DNA of 64,000 bases from positions 117,535 through 181,534 of the forward strand of contig NZ_JBHULB010000014.1 of NCBI RefSeq assembly GCF_042684265.1, written 5' to 3'. The translations under genes and the position numbers were made by a program. Below the pieces are notes generated by a model. The model was not told the DNA's origin and searched no databases. It saw nothing but the letters and a program-made list of their open reading frames with translations. Shown piece by piece: positions 1-8,312 of this stretch. The DNA is from Croceitalea marina. Its GTDB lineage: Bacteria > Bacteroidota > Bacteroidia > Flavobacteriales > Flavobacteriaceae. Each line of letters begins with the position of its first letter. Within the stretch, counting starts at the first letter, position 1.

Positions 1-407
1 TCAAGAAACACTTCTTCGGCACCATCACCTTGTTTGCGATAGACCACATATTGATTTTGCAGTCCGTTATTTTTATAGAAATAGGTGTATTCGCCTTCTT
101 TGAATGGAGAACCCAACTTTTCATAGTTCCATAGTTTTTCCAATCTATTTTTTAAATCTTCTCTAAACGGAATACTATCCAGGTAGCCAAAAGTGGTTTT
201 GTTTTGAGTTTTTACCCATGCTTCAGTCTCTTTACTACGGTCGTCTTCCAACCAGCGATAAGGGTCTTTTACTTCAGTTCCAAAATAGGTGTCTACGGTA
301 TCAACTTTTTGGGTGGTAGGATAATTCACAACGATAGGATCTCTTTTTTTTTCGGTTTCACAGGCGGCCAAAACTAGCACTGCCAATAAGAAGGTGATTT
401 TTTTCAT
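1..407 (-). CDS. Prolyl oligopeptidase (S9 family) lipoprotein, N-terminal part only
   Basis: The gene enters from the left edge, so only the first 135 codons are visible; the stop and the catalytic Ser-Asp-His domain lie outside. Translation from the ATG at 407 gives a short hydrophobic signal ending in a lipobox (VLAAC, Cys16). It is followed by the N-terminal propeller entry typical of prolyl endopeptidases, with the motif DPYRWLEDD. The family cleaves proline-containing peptides, and the lipid signal suggests a periplasmic or outer-membrane anchored enzyme. The call rests on the N-terminal motif only. Confidence 0.85.
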   Translation of the reverse strand, partial: MKKITFLLAVLVLAACETEKKRDPIVVNYPTTQKVDTVDTYFGTEVKDPYRWLEDDRSKETEAWVKTQNKTTFGYLDSIPFREDLKNRLEKLWNYEKLGSPFKEGEYTYFYKNNGLQNQYVVYRKQGDGAEEVFL

Positions 408-526
408 TTTTAGGTGGATTTAACCTCCCGAAAATACCATAAAAGAGTAGAAAGTCATGTTAAGCCTGACTTTTGTTAACGTTTTTTAACTATTACCGAG
501 CGAGTATATTCTAAAACGTATAAATA

Positions 527-826
527 CTAGGCAAAGACCTCGTAATGCAGGACTTTTTCTTCAAACTCTAAAAGAAAATTATCATCTTCTGGATAGTATT
601 TTGCTTTTTCAAAATCTTCACCAGCAAAGTTTTTTATAACATCTAGGTTTTCCCAAAAAGTAATTAGGGTAAAATGCCCTTCATTATTTTCCAATCTTTT
701 TAAAAAAGTAAGACTTATAAAGCCATCAGTTTTGTTATAATCTGGGACTGCGACTTTCTTGAGAAACTCAGTGTAATCATCAAATTTTTTGGCTGATGTC
801 TTTCCATGCCAAATACGAGCAATCAT
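527..826 (-). CDS. Antibiotic biosynthesis monooxygenase (ABM)-like small protein
   Basis: A 99-residue protein of the dimeric alpha-beta barrel type. It starts MIARIWHGKT, has a central G-F-x-S beta strand, and a THxFWEN-like segment here reading TLITFWENLD. Members are small cofactor-free monooxygenases or heme-handling proteins, and many have no known substrate. It lies one base downstream of asd on the same strand (stop of asd at 828), so the two are probably co-transcribed. The fold is fairly certain, the function is not. Confidence 0.65.
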   Translation of the reverse strand: MIARIWHGKTSAKKFDDYTEFLKKVAVPDYNKTDGFISLTFLKRLENNEGHFTLITFWENLDVIKNFAGEDFEKAKYYPEDDNFLLEFEEKVLHYEVFA

Positions 827-827
827 A

Positions 828-1817
828 TTACACTAATTTATTTTCTACTAAATATTCTGCAATTTGCACCGCATTGGTTGCCGCTCCTTTTCTGAGATTA
901 TCAGACACTATCCACATGTTGAGTGTATTGCGCTGAGTCTCGTCTCTACGGATACGACCTACAAAAACATCGTCTTTGTCATGCGCATAAATAGGCATGG
1001 GGTAGGTATTGGTATCTGGATTGTCTTGCACGGTGACCCCTGGAGTATCGCTCAATAACTGTCGAACTTCGGCTAAGTCAAAATCATTATGAAACTCCAC
1101 ATTTACCGATTCTGAATGCCCACCTGCAGTTGGTATACGTACTGCAGTGGCCGAAACAGAGAAGGTTCTATCGTCTAATATTTTTTGAGGCTCACGAGCG
1201 AGCTTCATTTCTTCTTTGGTATAGCCATTTTCTAAAAAGACATCGCAATGGGGCAATGCATTTCTGTTGATGGGATATGGATAGGCCATTTCACCTTGTA
1301 CACCTGCCATTTCATTTTCTAATTGTTTTACAGCTTTTACTCCTGTACCTGAAACGGATTGATAGGTCGAAATAACTACACGTTTCATCTTATACTTTTT
1401 ATGAAGCGGGTTTAATGCCATGACCAATTGTATGGTAGAACAGTTTGGGTTGGCAATAATCTTATCCGTTGCTGTCAATTCTGAGGCGTTAATTTCTGGA
1501 ACCACTAACTTTTTAGTAGCATCCATACGCCATGCGGAAGAATTATCTACAACTGTAGTACCTACTTCGGCAAATTTTGGCGCCCATTCTAATGAAGTAT
1601 CACCACCAGCTGAAAAGATGGCGATATCTGGTCGGGCCGCCACCGCAGTTTCTAAACCAATAATGGTATGCTCTTTGTCTTTATAGCTCAATTTTTTACC
1701 TACAGAACGTTCTGAGGCTACCAATAACAATTCTGAGATGTGAAAATTACGTTCTGTCAATACTTTTAACATGACCTCGCCAACCATACCGGTGGCACCA
1801 ACTACTGCTACTTTCAT
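828..1817 (-). CDS. asd: Aspartate-semialdehyde dehydrogenase
   Basis: It reduces aspartyl phosphate to aspartate semialdehyde with NADPH, the branch point to lysine/diaminopimelate, threonine and methionine. The 329-residue length is normal. The nucleotide-binding motif GATGMVG is at residues 7-13 and the catalytic cysteine is Cys126 in NPNCSTIQ. The substrate-binding region with YPYPINRNALPHCD also fits the family. The start is supported by a strong promoter just upstream (1837-1866). The small ABM-like gene follows directly. Confidence 0.96.
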   Translation of the reverse strand: MKVAVVGATGMVGEVMLKVLTERNFHISELLLVASERSVGKKLSYKDKEHTIIGLETAVAARPDIAIFSAGGDTSLEWAPKFAEVGTTVVDNSSAWRMDATKKLVVPEINASELTATDKIIANPNCSTIQLVMALNPLHKKYKMKRVVISTYQSVSGTGVKAVKQLENEMAGVQGEMAYPYPINRNALPHCDVFLENGYTKEEMKLAREPQKILDDRTFSVSATAVRIPTAGGHSESVNVEFHNDFDLAEVRQLLSDTPGVTVQDNPDTNTYPMPIYAHDKDDVFVGRIRRDETQRNTLNMWIVSDNLRKGAATNAVQIAEYLVENKLV

Positions 1818-1836
1818 TTCTTTTAATTTAACAGGG

Positions 1837-1866
1837 CAAAGGTAATTCTGAATTTTAGATTGTCAA
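1837..1866 (-). promoter_or_regulatory. Bacteroidota-type promoter of asd
   Basis: Read on the minus strand this is TTG, a 19-nt spacer, then TACCTTTG. That matches the Bacteroidota consensus (TTG at about -33, TAnnTTTG at about -7). It lies 20 bp before the asd ATG, so the predicted 5' leader is very short. Confidence 0.7.
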
Positions 1867-2038
1867 GCAAACTAAAGGGAATAATCAAAATACAACAAAA
1901 TGTTTTATTTTTAACAATTTTACATCCTTGTTAATTGGTAGAAATGTACTCTAATATTCTGGTTATGAAAAGTAGGACATTTCAAGGCTACAACCTTGTC
2001 CACCCTATTTTTTACGGCCATTGTTGCGAGCAGTTTTT

Positions 2039-3046
2039 TTAATTTTCCATTTGTATAATTAGTTTCCCCTTCAATCCTCTTTTTTCAATTAGTTCATGTG
2101 CTTCTTTTGCGTCCTCTAATTTGATGGTTTTGGAGACAAGGGGCTTTAGTTTCTTTTCTGAAAGAAGTTTAAAAAGCTTTTTTAAGTCACTTTCAAACCA
2201 ATCATGATGCTTTTTATGCCACGCACCAATAGAGTAGAATTTGGTAGAAGGCATCCAAGGTGTGAAATTCCAAATTTGAACACGTAAAAAACTCTTTATC
2301 AAGTCCATTTTCGTTTTTGCATTGTACGCACCAAAAGCCACTAGTTTCCCCTTTTTGTTAAGTGTTTTGATAGAACGTTTGAAATGGTCTCCACCAAATG
2401 GGTCAAATACTGCATCAAGTCCATTTGGTTCCGAATCCGTGACTACTTGAACAAAATCTTCAGACTTATAGTCAATTGGTTTACAGCCTAATTCTTTTAA
2501 GATGTCATGCTGGTCTACTGATGCAGTACCGTACATTTTTAGCTTTAAGATAGCCCCAATTTGTAGTAAGGCACTACCAACTGCTCCTCCAGCTCCGTGA
2601 ATAAGAATTTTGCTTCCTTCTTTAACTTTAACTGACCTAGTTAGCATTTGGTAAGCTGTCACATATGACAGAATCATTGAGACTGCCTCAACCGAATTCA
2701 CATTTTCTGGAACGGTAACTAGTTGCTTGGCAGGTAGAACATTGTATTCTGAGTAAGCACCGATTATGGTCAGTTCTGCCACTTTTTGACCTACTTTAAG
2801 ATCGGTAACTCCAGCACCTAGTTTGTCTATAACTCCGACCATGTCATAACCTGGCGTAATGGGAGGCTTCTTTTTAACATCAGGATAAATACCTCTGCGG
2901 ATTAACGTATCAGTAAAGTTGATACTAGCCGCTTGCACTTTAATCCTTACCTCACCTTGATTGGGTTCTGGAAGTCTTTCCGCTGTTTCTACAACCAATA
3001 CCTCAGGACCTCCAAATTCGTTAAAACTGATGTATCTATAGCTCAT
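2039..3046 (-). CDS. Zinc-independent medium-chain dehydrogenase/quinone oxidoreductase family protein
   Basis: A 335-residue MDR-superfamily protein with an N-terminal GroES-like domain and a Rossmann domain with the cofactor motif HGAGGAVGSALLQIG near residues 150-165. No cysteine cluster for structural or catalytic zinc is seen, which points to the NADPH quinone oxidoreductase or enoyl-reductase branch. The substrate cannot be deduced. It stands alone between asd and a DUF6090 gene, with no clear operon partner. Confidence 0.8.
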   Translation of the reverse strand: MSYRYISFNEFGGPEVLVVETAERLPEPNQGEVRIKVQAASINFTDTLIRRGIYPDVKKKPPITPGYDMVGVIDKLGAGVTDLKVGQKVAELTIIGAYSEYNVLPAKQLVTVPENVNSVEAVSMILSYVTAYQMLTRSVKVKEGSKILIHGAGGAVGSALLQIGAILKLKMYGTASVDQHDILKELGCKPIDYKSEDFVQVVTDSEPNGLDAVFDPFGGDHFKRSIKTLNKKGKLVAFGAYNAKTKMDLIKSFLRVQIWNFTPWMPSTKFYSIGAWHKKHHDWFESDLKKLFKLLSEKKLKPLVSKTIKLEDAKEAHELIEKRGLKGKLIIQMEN

Positions 3047-3160
3047 TATGTTTTGTCTTTCAATTGTTCACAACGTCCAAGTGTATGGAGCGGACGAAGC
3101 GATAGCGAGTCTGATCTCATGCACAGTGTTATGCTTTCGTTATTCTCATAGGCAACATAT

Positions 3161-3913
3161 TTATAGGTTCAAATTTTGTTCCATATAATCTATAATTGAT
3201 TGCCCTTCAGCTTTAATTTTTGCAAAATGATAAATTTGCCAGTAGGACGACACGTGTATAGCGTTGATATCCTTCCGAACTTCTTTATTATTGAGAAAGC
3301 AAGTAAACCAATTTCTACTGTTGGTCTGATCGCCATCTGGTTTCCAATATCTATCCACACTTGCAATATCCAGACATTGTCCGTAGGTATTTCTGCATTT
3401 CTCTCTCATTTTTGCAGGTGTCTCTGAAAATTGAATCACTTGTTTATCATAATATTCATAGAAGTTTTTCAATTGATTATCCAATGAATCATTATCTATT
3501 ATTGCAATTTTCCCTGAAGATGATAACTCATCCCAGGTATTATTTTGTCGACCAACATCTATGACCCCGATAATATTTAATACATCTTTTGTAAACAAAC
3601 TCGAATCGGCTATATATCTACTTTCACTTTCTAAAATTTCAAGTATGCGTCGAGATTTTATTTTATTCGCTTCAAATTTGTCAAGAATATCAGCTATCTT
3701 CTTAATATCTTTTTTTACCTCTCTATAAATTTCCGAGACATACGCCTTTCCTTGTATATTACTTTTTCTTTCTTCGTTCCAATTGTTAATTTGTAGTGCA
3801 ATCAAAATACCAATAACCACAAGAATTATTTCTCCGATGGCATAAATCAGATATTTACTGAATTTGTTTTCAGATAGTAGTTTTTGCCTAATCTTTCTAA
3901 AGAATTTTATCAT
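3161..3913 (-). CDS. DUF6090 family membrane protein (copy 1)
   Basis: A 250-residue protein with the family hallmark at the N-terminus. A basic amphipathic stretch (FFRKIRQKLLSENKFSKYL) leads into one membrane helix (GEIILVVIGILIALQI), then NNWNE and a long helical, probably extracytoplasmic domain. The function of DUF6090 is unknown; it is a multicopy flavobacterial family. Two further copies lie in the tRNA-Ala island (33111 and 33883), and their first 60 residues are close to this one while the distal domains diverge. Confidence 0.85.
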   Translation of the reverse strand: MIKFFRKIRQKLLSENKFSKYLIYAIGEIILVVIGILIALQINNWNEERKSNIQGKAYVSEIYREVKKDIKKIADILDKFEANKIKSRRILEILESESRYIADSSLFTKDVLNIIGVIDVGRQNNTWDELSSSGKIAIIDNDSLDNQLKNFYEYYDKQVIQFSETPAKMREKCRNTYGQCLDIASVDRYWKPDGDQTNSRNWFTCFLNNKEVRKDINAIHVSSYWQIYHFAKIKAEGQSIIDYMEQNLNL

Positions 3914-4009
3914 TGGTTACTTGGTTTATCTTAATGAAGCACAACAATTAGATAGCATCATTGATGCTGTCTTGCTTGTGTGCATACTAAGATAAAACAC
4001 TTAATCAGA

Positions 4010-4112
4010 TTCCTGCGAAAGCAGGAATAAAAAAGAACCGCCAGCTTGTTAGCGAACAAACTGACGGTTTTAGTTAAATGTGTGATGTAGCGGCCTGCCC
4101 TGAATTTATTTC
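4010..4112. repeat. Cluster of three small palindromes between DUF6090 and mscL
   Basis: Three hairpins follow one another: 4010-4027 (TTCCTGC, GAAA loop, GCAGGAA), 4036-4069 (the mscL terminator) and 4094-4112 (CCCTGAA, loop, TTCAGGG). The first and third have the form of short dispersed intergenic palindromes. No other copy was found inside this window. Confidence 0.5.
4028..4069 (-). terminator. Intrinsic terminator of mscL
   Basis: On the minus strand the stem AACCGTCAG / CTGGCGGTT (one wobble pair) encloses a loop of about 16 nt. It is followed by CTTTTTT. It lies about 55 bp beyond the mscL stop. Confidence 0.65.
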
Positions 4113-4121
4113 AGGGTCTCA

Positions 4122-4523
4122 CTATTTTTTTAAAGCATCACGAATTTCAGTAAGCAACTCTTCTGCAGTTGGCCCAGCTGGAGCAGCTTCTGGTTCTGGA
4201 GCTTTTGTTTTGTTATAAGCCTTAACAATCAAGAACATTACAAAACCTACTATTAATAAATTAACAATAGTGTTTACCCATGCACCCCAACGGATTGCAT
4301 TTTCTGCACTTGTAACACTACCATCTGCTGCAATGACAGCTTCATCCAGTACTACTTTCATATCTGCAAAATCAATTCCACCTGCAAAGTGACCAACAAC
4401 TGGCATTACTATGTCGGCAACAAATCCGTTTACTACCAAGCCTACGGCACCGGCCATGATTACAGCTACAGCAAATTCAATGACGTTACCCGTCATGATA
4501 AAATTCTTAAATTCTTTAAGCAT
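4122..4523 (-). CDS. mscL: Large-conductance mechanosensitive channel MscL
   Basis: An inner-membrane pentameric channel that opens on membrane tension and releases solutes during osmotic downshock. The 133-residue length is normal. It has the cytoplasmic N-terminal helix (MLKEFKNFIMTGNVIEFAV), the pore-lining TM1 rich in Gly/Ala (AGAVGLVVNGFVADIVMP), a periplasmic loop, TM2 (NTIVNLLIVGFVMFLIV) and a C-terminal helical bundle. It is a single gene with its own terminator, separate from the alr-tdk pair. Confidence 0.95.
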   Translation of the reverse strand: MLKEFKNFIMTGNVIEFAVAVIMAGAVGLVVNGFVADIVMPVVGHFAGGIDFADMKVVLDEAVIAADGSVTSAENAIRWGAWVNTIVNLLIVGFVMFLIVKAYNKTKAPEPEAAPAGPTAEELLTEIRDALKK

Positions 4524-4604
4524 TGTATTTATAGTTTAAGTGGTTAATACCTGCACAATTTACAAAAAAAGACTAAAGAAATGTTAAAATTATTGAAGCG
4601 CAAT

Positions 4605-5708
4605 CTATTTCACGACCCGCTTTACACGTTGCGATATTGCCGTAAGCAGTTCGTACGATATGGTGTCTGCTGTATTGGCAAAGTTTTCGGCAGATAGTGT
4701 ATCGCCAAAAATCACGACTTCGTCACCTTCTTTACAATCTATTCCAGTAACATCTATCATTACCATATCCATACAAACATTACCGATAATGGGTGCTTTT
4801 TGCCCATTAACCTGCACAAAGGCTTTACCATTGCCATATTGCCTAGAGATACCATCGGCATGCCCTATGGGTAAGGTAGCCGTAACCCGATAGTCTTTAG
4901 ACTTAAAAGCACGATTGTAACCCACACTTTCGTTGGGCTCAATTTGATGGAGCTGAGAGATAATGGTTTTTAAGGAGGCAATAGGTTTTAACTGTGCATC
5001 AATAACTGATTCGTTTCCATAGCCGTAAAGCCCAATTCCACTTCGGACCATTTCAAATTGCGCTTCAGGATAATTTAGAACACCAGAGGTGTTCAGTATA
5101 TGTCGCATAGGGGAAGAACCAAGTTTTTCAGATAGTTCATCACTAATTTTTTTAAAGCTTTCAATTTGTTGAAGGCTGAACTCACGTTCCTTTTTGTCTT
5201 CTGAAGCTGCTAGGTGAGAGAAAACCGATATTATTTTAAGTGCAGTTTCACGGCCTAACTTTTTTAAAATAAGAGAGATGTCGTTGTGCCAGAAACCCAA
5301 TCTGTTTAGGCCGGTATTAAATTTTAGATGAATAGGATAGTTGGTTTGTCTCTTTTTCTTAGCGGTTTCCAAAAAAGAATTTAAAATTCTTGGGGAATAT
5401 ATGCTGGGTTCTAAACAGCGGTCAATGAGTTCTTCAAAATTTATAGGTTGCGGGTGTAATACCAGAATAGGTGCGGTAATGCCTGCATCTCTTAAAAGCA
5501 CACCTTCTTTTACATAGGCAACTGCAAAATAATCAACGTCCAAATTTTCCAGTTTTTTAGCTACAATAGCCATATCGCTACCATAGGCGAACGCCTTTAC
5601 CACTGCTAAAAACTTGGTTTCTTTTTTGAGTTTGGCTTTAATAAAATTGAAATTGTGTTCCAGAGCTGAAAGGTCGATCTCTAAAGTAGTCTCTCGAATA
5701 TTACCCAT
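4605..5708 (-). CDS. alr: Alanine racemase
   Basis: A PLP enzyme that makes D-alanine for peptidoglycan. The start is set at 5708 (MGNIRETTLEIDLSALEHN) rather than at the longer frame opening at 5750, because family similarity begins here and the ATG overlaps the tdk stop in ATGGGTAA. That overlap suggests translational coupling. This gives 367 residues, the usual length. The PLP lysine is Lys38 in AVVKAFAYG, and the opposite base Tyr lies in SVGYNRAFKS. The C-terminal barrel motif GNVCMDMVMIDVT is present. Confidence 0.94.
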   Translation of the reverse strand: MGNIRETTLEIDLSALEHNFNFIKAKLKKETKFLAVVKAFAYGSDMAIVAKKLENLDVDYFAVAYVKEGVLLRDAGITAPILVLHPQPINFEELIDRCLEPSIYSPRILNSFLETAKKKRQTNYPIHLKFNTGLNRLGFWHNDISLILKKLGRETALKIISVFSHLAASEDKKEREFSLQQIESFKKISDELSEKLGSSPMRHILNTSGVLNYPEAQFEMVRSGIGLYGYGNESVIDAQLKPIASLKTIISQLHQIEPNESVGYNRAFKSKDYRVTATLPIGHADGISRQYGNGKAFVQVNGQKAPIIGNVCMDMVMIDVTGIDCKEGDEVVIFGDTLSAENFANTADTISYELLTAISQRVKRVVK

Positions 5709-6345
5709 TAGCAGCCTTTTTTTTGGAAGTAACTTCTTCGGCGTCAACATCCATCTGACTTACTTTTTCTTTTAGCATGGCTTTGTAAAAAGCGGCTCGG
5801 CTTAAGGGCTCGTACTCTTCGGTTTCACCTAATAAAACCAATTTGTCATTATCAGATTTTCTAAAACTATAGTTGGCCAAATTTCCTGTTCTGGTACAAA
5901 CAGCATGCACTTTAGTAACATATTCTGCCGTGGCCATTAATGCCGGCATTGGTCCGAAGGGGTTACCCTTAAAATCCATATCCAATCCTGCTACGACCAC
6001 TCTTACGCCGCGATTCGCCAAATCGTTACAGACCGTAACTATTTCATCATCGAAGAACTGGGCTTCATCAATGCCCACAACCTGGCAATTATCTGCCAAT
6101 AATCGAATATTTGCAGCAGCTGGGACCGGTGTAGAGCGTATTTCATTGGCATCGTGAGAAACTACCATTTCCTCATTATATCTAGTGTCAACCTGAGGTT
6201 TAAAAATCTCCACTCGCTGTTTGGCGAACTGGGCACGCTTTAGTCTTCTGATGAGTTCTTCGGTCTTTCCTGAAAACATAGAACCACAGATAACTTCTAT
6301 CCATCCGAACTGTTCTTTATGGTTTACGGTGTTTTCGAGAAACAT
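5701..6345 (-). CDS. tdk: Thymidine kinase (type II)
   Basis: It phosphorylates thymidine with ATP in pyrimidine salvage. At 214 residues it has the P-loop CGSMFSGKTEEL near residue 20, the DEAQFFDD segment and the lid region. The zinc-ribbon part keeps only one cysteine at AVCTRTGNLANYSFR, where many homologues have CxxC, so zinc binding is probably altered. It is upstream of alr with an 8-bp overlap. Confidence 0.93.
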   Translation of the reverse strand: MFLENTVNHKEQFGWIEVICGSMFSGKTEELIRRLKRAQFAKQRVEIFKPQVDTRYNEEMVVSHDANEIRSTPVPAAANIRLLADNCQVVGIDEAQFFDDEIVTVCNDLANRGVRVVVAGLDMDFKGNPFGPMPALMATAEYVTKVHAVCTRTGNLANYSFRKSDNDKLVLLGETEEYEPLSRAAFYKAMLKEKVSQMDVDAEEVTSKKKAANG

Positions 6346-6504
6346 ATTGTACTTTTAAACGAAAATAGGGGTTTATTCGTTCTTGTTATAGCAGTGCTAA
6401 AATTACTAAAAAAATAGCCCTAGACGCTAGTATTAAATTTAACCTTTCGTTTTTAAAAAGGCATAGAATTTGGTAGTACATTTATATAGTTAAAGATTAA
6501 GTTG

Positions 6505-7182
6505 ATGAAACGACAGATAAGAGAACAATTGGTAAAATTGTCTACGGATATAATTACCTCTCGAGAAGATAAAGAACTTGCTGACTTGTACGAAGTAGCT
6601 AAGGAATTATACGAAAAGTTGGCGGTTTTAAAGTTTATAGATGAAAAACTTAGCGATGTTGAGGTCGATGTTTCTAAAAATGTACTTGCATCGCGTTTTG
6701 AAAAACTGGCAAGTTCTGTAATGAGCGGAAATACCGGAGTGCCAGAAAACAATCCGCATGAAGAGGATATTATTACGCATCCAGGTATGGATACCATAAA
6801 AGATATGGTTTCTGAAATGCCAACAGAAGCTATCGAACATATTTTTGGCGATTTTATTGCCAAGCCTGAAACTATAAAAAACGATAAAGACTTGTTGGCA
6901 CCAGAGCCAACAAAAGATAATACTGTACCAAAATCTTTGAACGATAGATTAAACAAAGAACTTCAAATTGGCTTAAATGATAAGTTGGCCTTTGTAAAGC
7001 ATCTTTTTCACGACAATGTAGAAGATTACAATCGCGTGCTTTCGCAATTAAACACTATTGACACTGAAGAGCGTTCTGTGGCTTTTATCAATAATATGGT
7101 GAAGCCAGAGTATAAGAACTGGGAAGGAAAAGACGAGTATGAAAATCGTTTTATGACACTGATAACCAGAAAGTTCGCTTAG
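6505..7182 (+). CDS. Conserved Bacteroidota protein of unknown function
   Basis: A 225-residue soluble, acidic, mostly helical protein. The start is taken as the ATG at 6505 (MKRQIREQLVKLS) rather than the TTG one codon earlier. No signal peptide or membrane segment is seen. The run GNTGVPENNPHEEDIITHPG is followed by a conserved-looking C-terminal half (LNDKLAFVKHLFHDNVEDYNR). It is divergent from tdk and upstream of the DoxX-like gene and rsmI. I recognise it only as a flavobacterial conserved hypothetical. Confidence 0.8.
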   Translation: MKRQIREQLVKLSTDIITSREDKELADLYEVAKELYEKLAVLKFIDEKLSDVEVDVSKNVLASRFEKLASSVMSGNTGVPENNPHEEDIITHPGMDTIKDMVSEMPTEAIEHIFGDFIAKPETIKNDKDLLAPEPTKDNTVPKSLNDRLNKELQIGLNDKLAFVKHLFHDNVEDYNRVLSQLNTIDTEERSVAFINNMVKPEYKNWEGKDEYENRFMTLITRKFA

Positions 7183-7230
7183 GTTGCTAAATATCATTAC
7201 ATTTAGTTTTACAATTTAACTTAATCACCG

Positions 7231-7584
7231 ATGGTAAAGAAAATTCTCTATTGGGTCTCTACAGGTATGTTGACCCTTATCATGTTTTTTTCAGTTTACA
7301 ACTACTTATTTAACCACCAAGCTATTGTAGATTTCTTCGTAAATATGGGCTATCCTATCTATCTTATTTACCCTCTGGCAATTGCCAAAATCTTAGGATT
7401 AGTTGCAGTTTGGGGTAATTTTTCGAAGTGGTTAAAAGAATGGGCCTATGCAGGCTTTTTCTTTAATACCGGTTTAGCTTTTTTTGCCCACTATATGGTA
7501 AGTGACGGTGAACACATGGGTGCTGTCATAGCTTTTATTGTAGTTTTAATCTCTTATTTTACAGGAAAAGAAGTAAGACCTTAA
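7231..7584 (+). CDS. DoxX-like small membrane protein
   Basis: A 117-residue protein with four predicted membrane helices. Its order of segments resembles the DoxX-like family: an N-terminal helix, IYLIYPLAIAKILGLVAVW, WAYAGFFFNTGLAFFAHY, and a C-terminal helix. Family members are loosely linked to redox or quinone chemistry. It ends 9 bp before rsmI and is probably co-transcribed with it. Confidence 0.75.
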   Translation: MVKKILYWVSTGMLTLIMFFSVYNYLFNHQAIVDFFVNMGYPIYLIYPLAIAKILGLVAVWGNFSKWLKEWAYAGFFFNTGLAFFAHYMVSDGEHMGAVIAFIVVLISYFTGKEVRP

Positions 7585-7593
7585 CTTTACTTC

Positions 7594-8265
7594 ATGGGGA
7601 AGTTATATTTGGTGCCTACACCAATCGGTAATCTAGAAGATATTACACTTAGGGCAATTACGGTATTGAAAGAGGTTGATTTGATCTTGGCCGAGGATAC
7701 CCGCACAAGTGGCAAACTAATGCAACACTTTGAGATTAAGACCCCAATGCATAGCCACCACATGCACAACGAGCATAAGACGGTGGATAGCATCATAAAG
7801 CGCCTACAAAACAAGGAAACAATTGCCCTGATTTCCGATGCAGGTACACCGGCAATTTCTGACCCTGGTTTTTTACTGACTCGAGCCTGTGTAGAGAATA
7901 ATATTGAGGTGGAATGCCTTCCCGGGGCTACGGCATTTGTACCCGCCTTGGTCAATAGTGGGCTGCCAAATGACCGCTTTGTCTTTGAAGGTTTTCTTCC
8001 GGTAAAGAAAGGGAGGCAAACCCGATTGGAGTTTTTAGCTGAGGAAACCAGAACCATGGTTTTTTATGAATCGCCTCACAAACTATTGAAAACATTGGGG
8101 CAATTTGGAGAATACTTTGGACTAGACAGACCGGTCTCAATATCTCGTGAACTCACCAAATTGTACGAAGAAACTATTCGAGGTACCATTTCGGAAGTTT
8201 TAGAACACTACACCCAAAAACCACCAAAGGGCGAAATCGTAATTATCGTAAGTGGGAAGAAATAA
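7594..8265 (+). CDS. rsmI: 16S rRNA (cytidine-1402-2'-O)-methyltransferase
   Basis: It uses S-adenosylmethionine to 2'-O-methylate C1402 in the decoding centre of the 30S subunit. At 223 residues it is a little shorter than the enterobacterial form and lacks an extended C-terminal region. Family motifs in order are TPIGNLEDITLRA, AEDTRTSGKL, SDAGTPAISDPG, LPGATAFVPAL and FYESPHKL. Confidence 0.95.
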   Translation: MGKLYLVPTPIGNLEDITLRAITVLKEVDLILAEDTRTSGKLMQHFEIKTPMHSHHMHNEHKTVDSIIKRLQNKETIALISDAGTPAISDPGFLLTRACVENNIEVECLPGATAFVPALVNSGLPNDRFVFEGFLPVKKGRQTRLEFLAEETRTMVFYESPHKLLKTLGQFGEYFGLDRPVSISRELTKLYEETIRGTISEVLEHYTQKPPKGEIVIIVSGKK

Positions 8266-8312
8266 AAATCTATTAACCAAGCGACAAGGTATGAATTAGG
8301 CCTAGCGGCCGT

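Noticed and set aside
3047..3160. Intergenic stretch resembling integron or cassette junctions
   Set aside because: No second matching copy in the window and no integrase; nothing supports it.
6453..6956. 167-codon minus-strand frame opposite the conserved protein at 6505
   Set aside because: Low-complexity Ser/Phe-rich translation, a shadow of the plus-strand gene.
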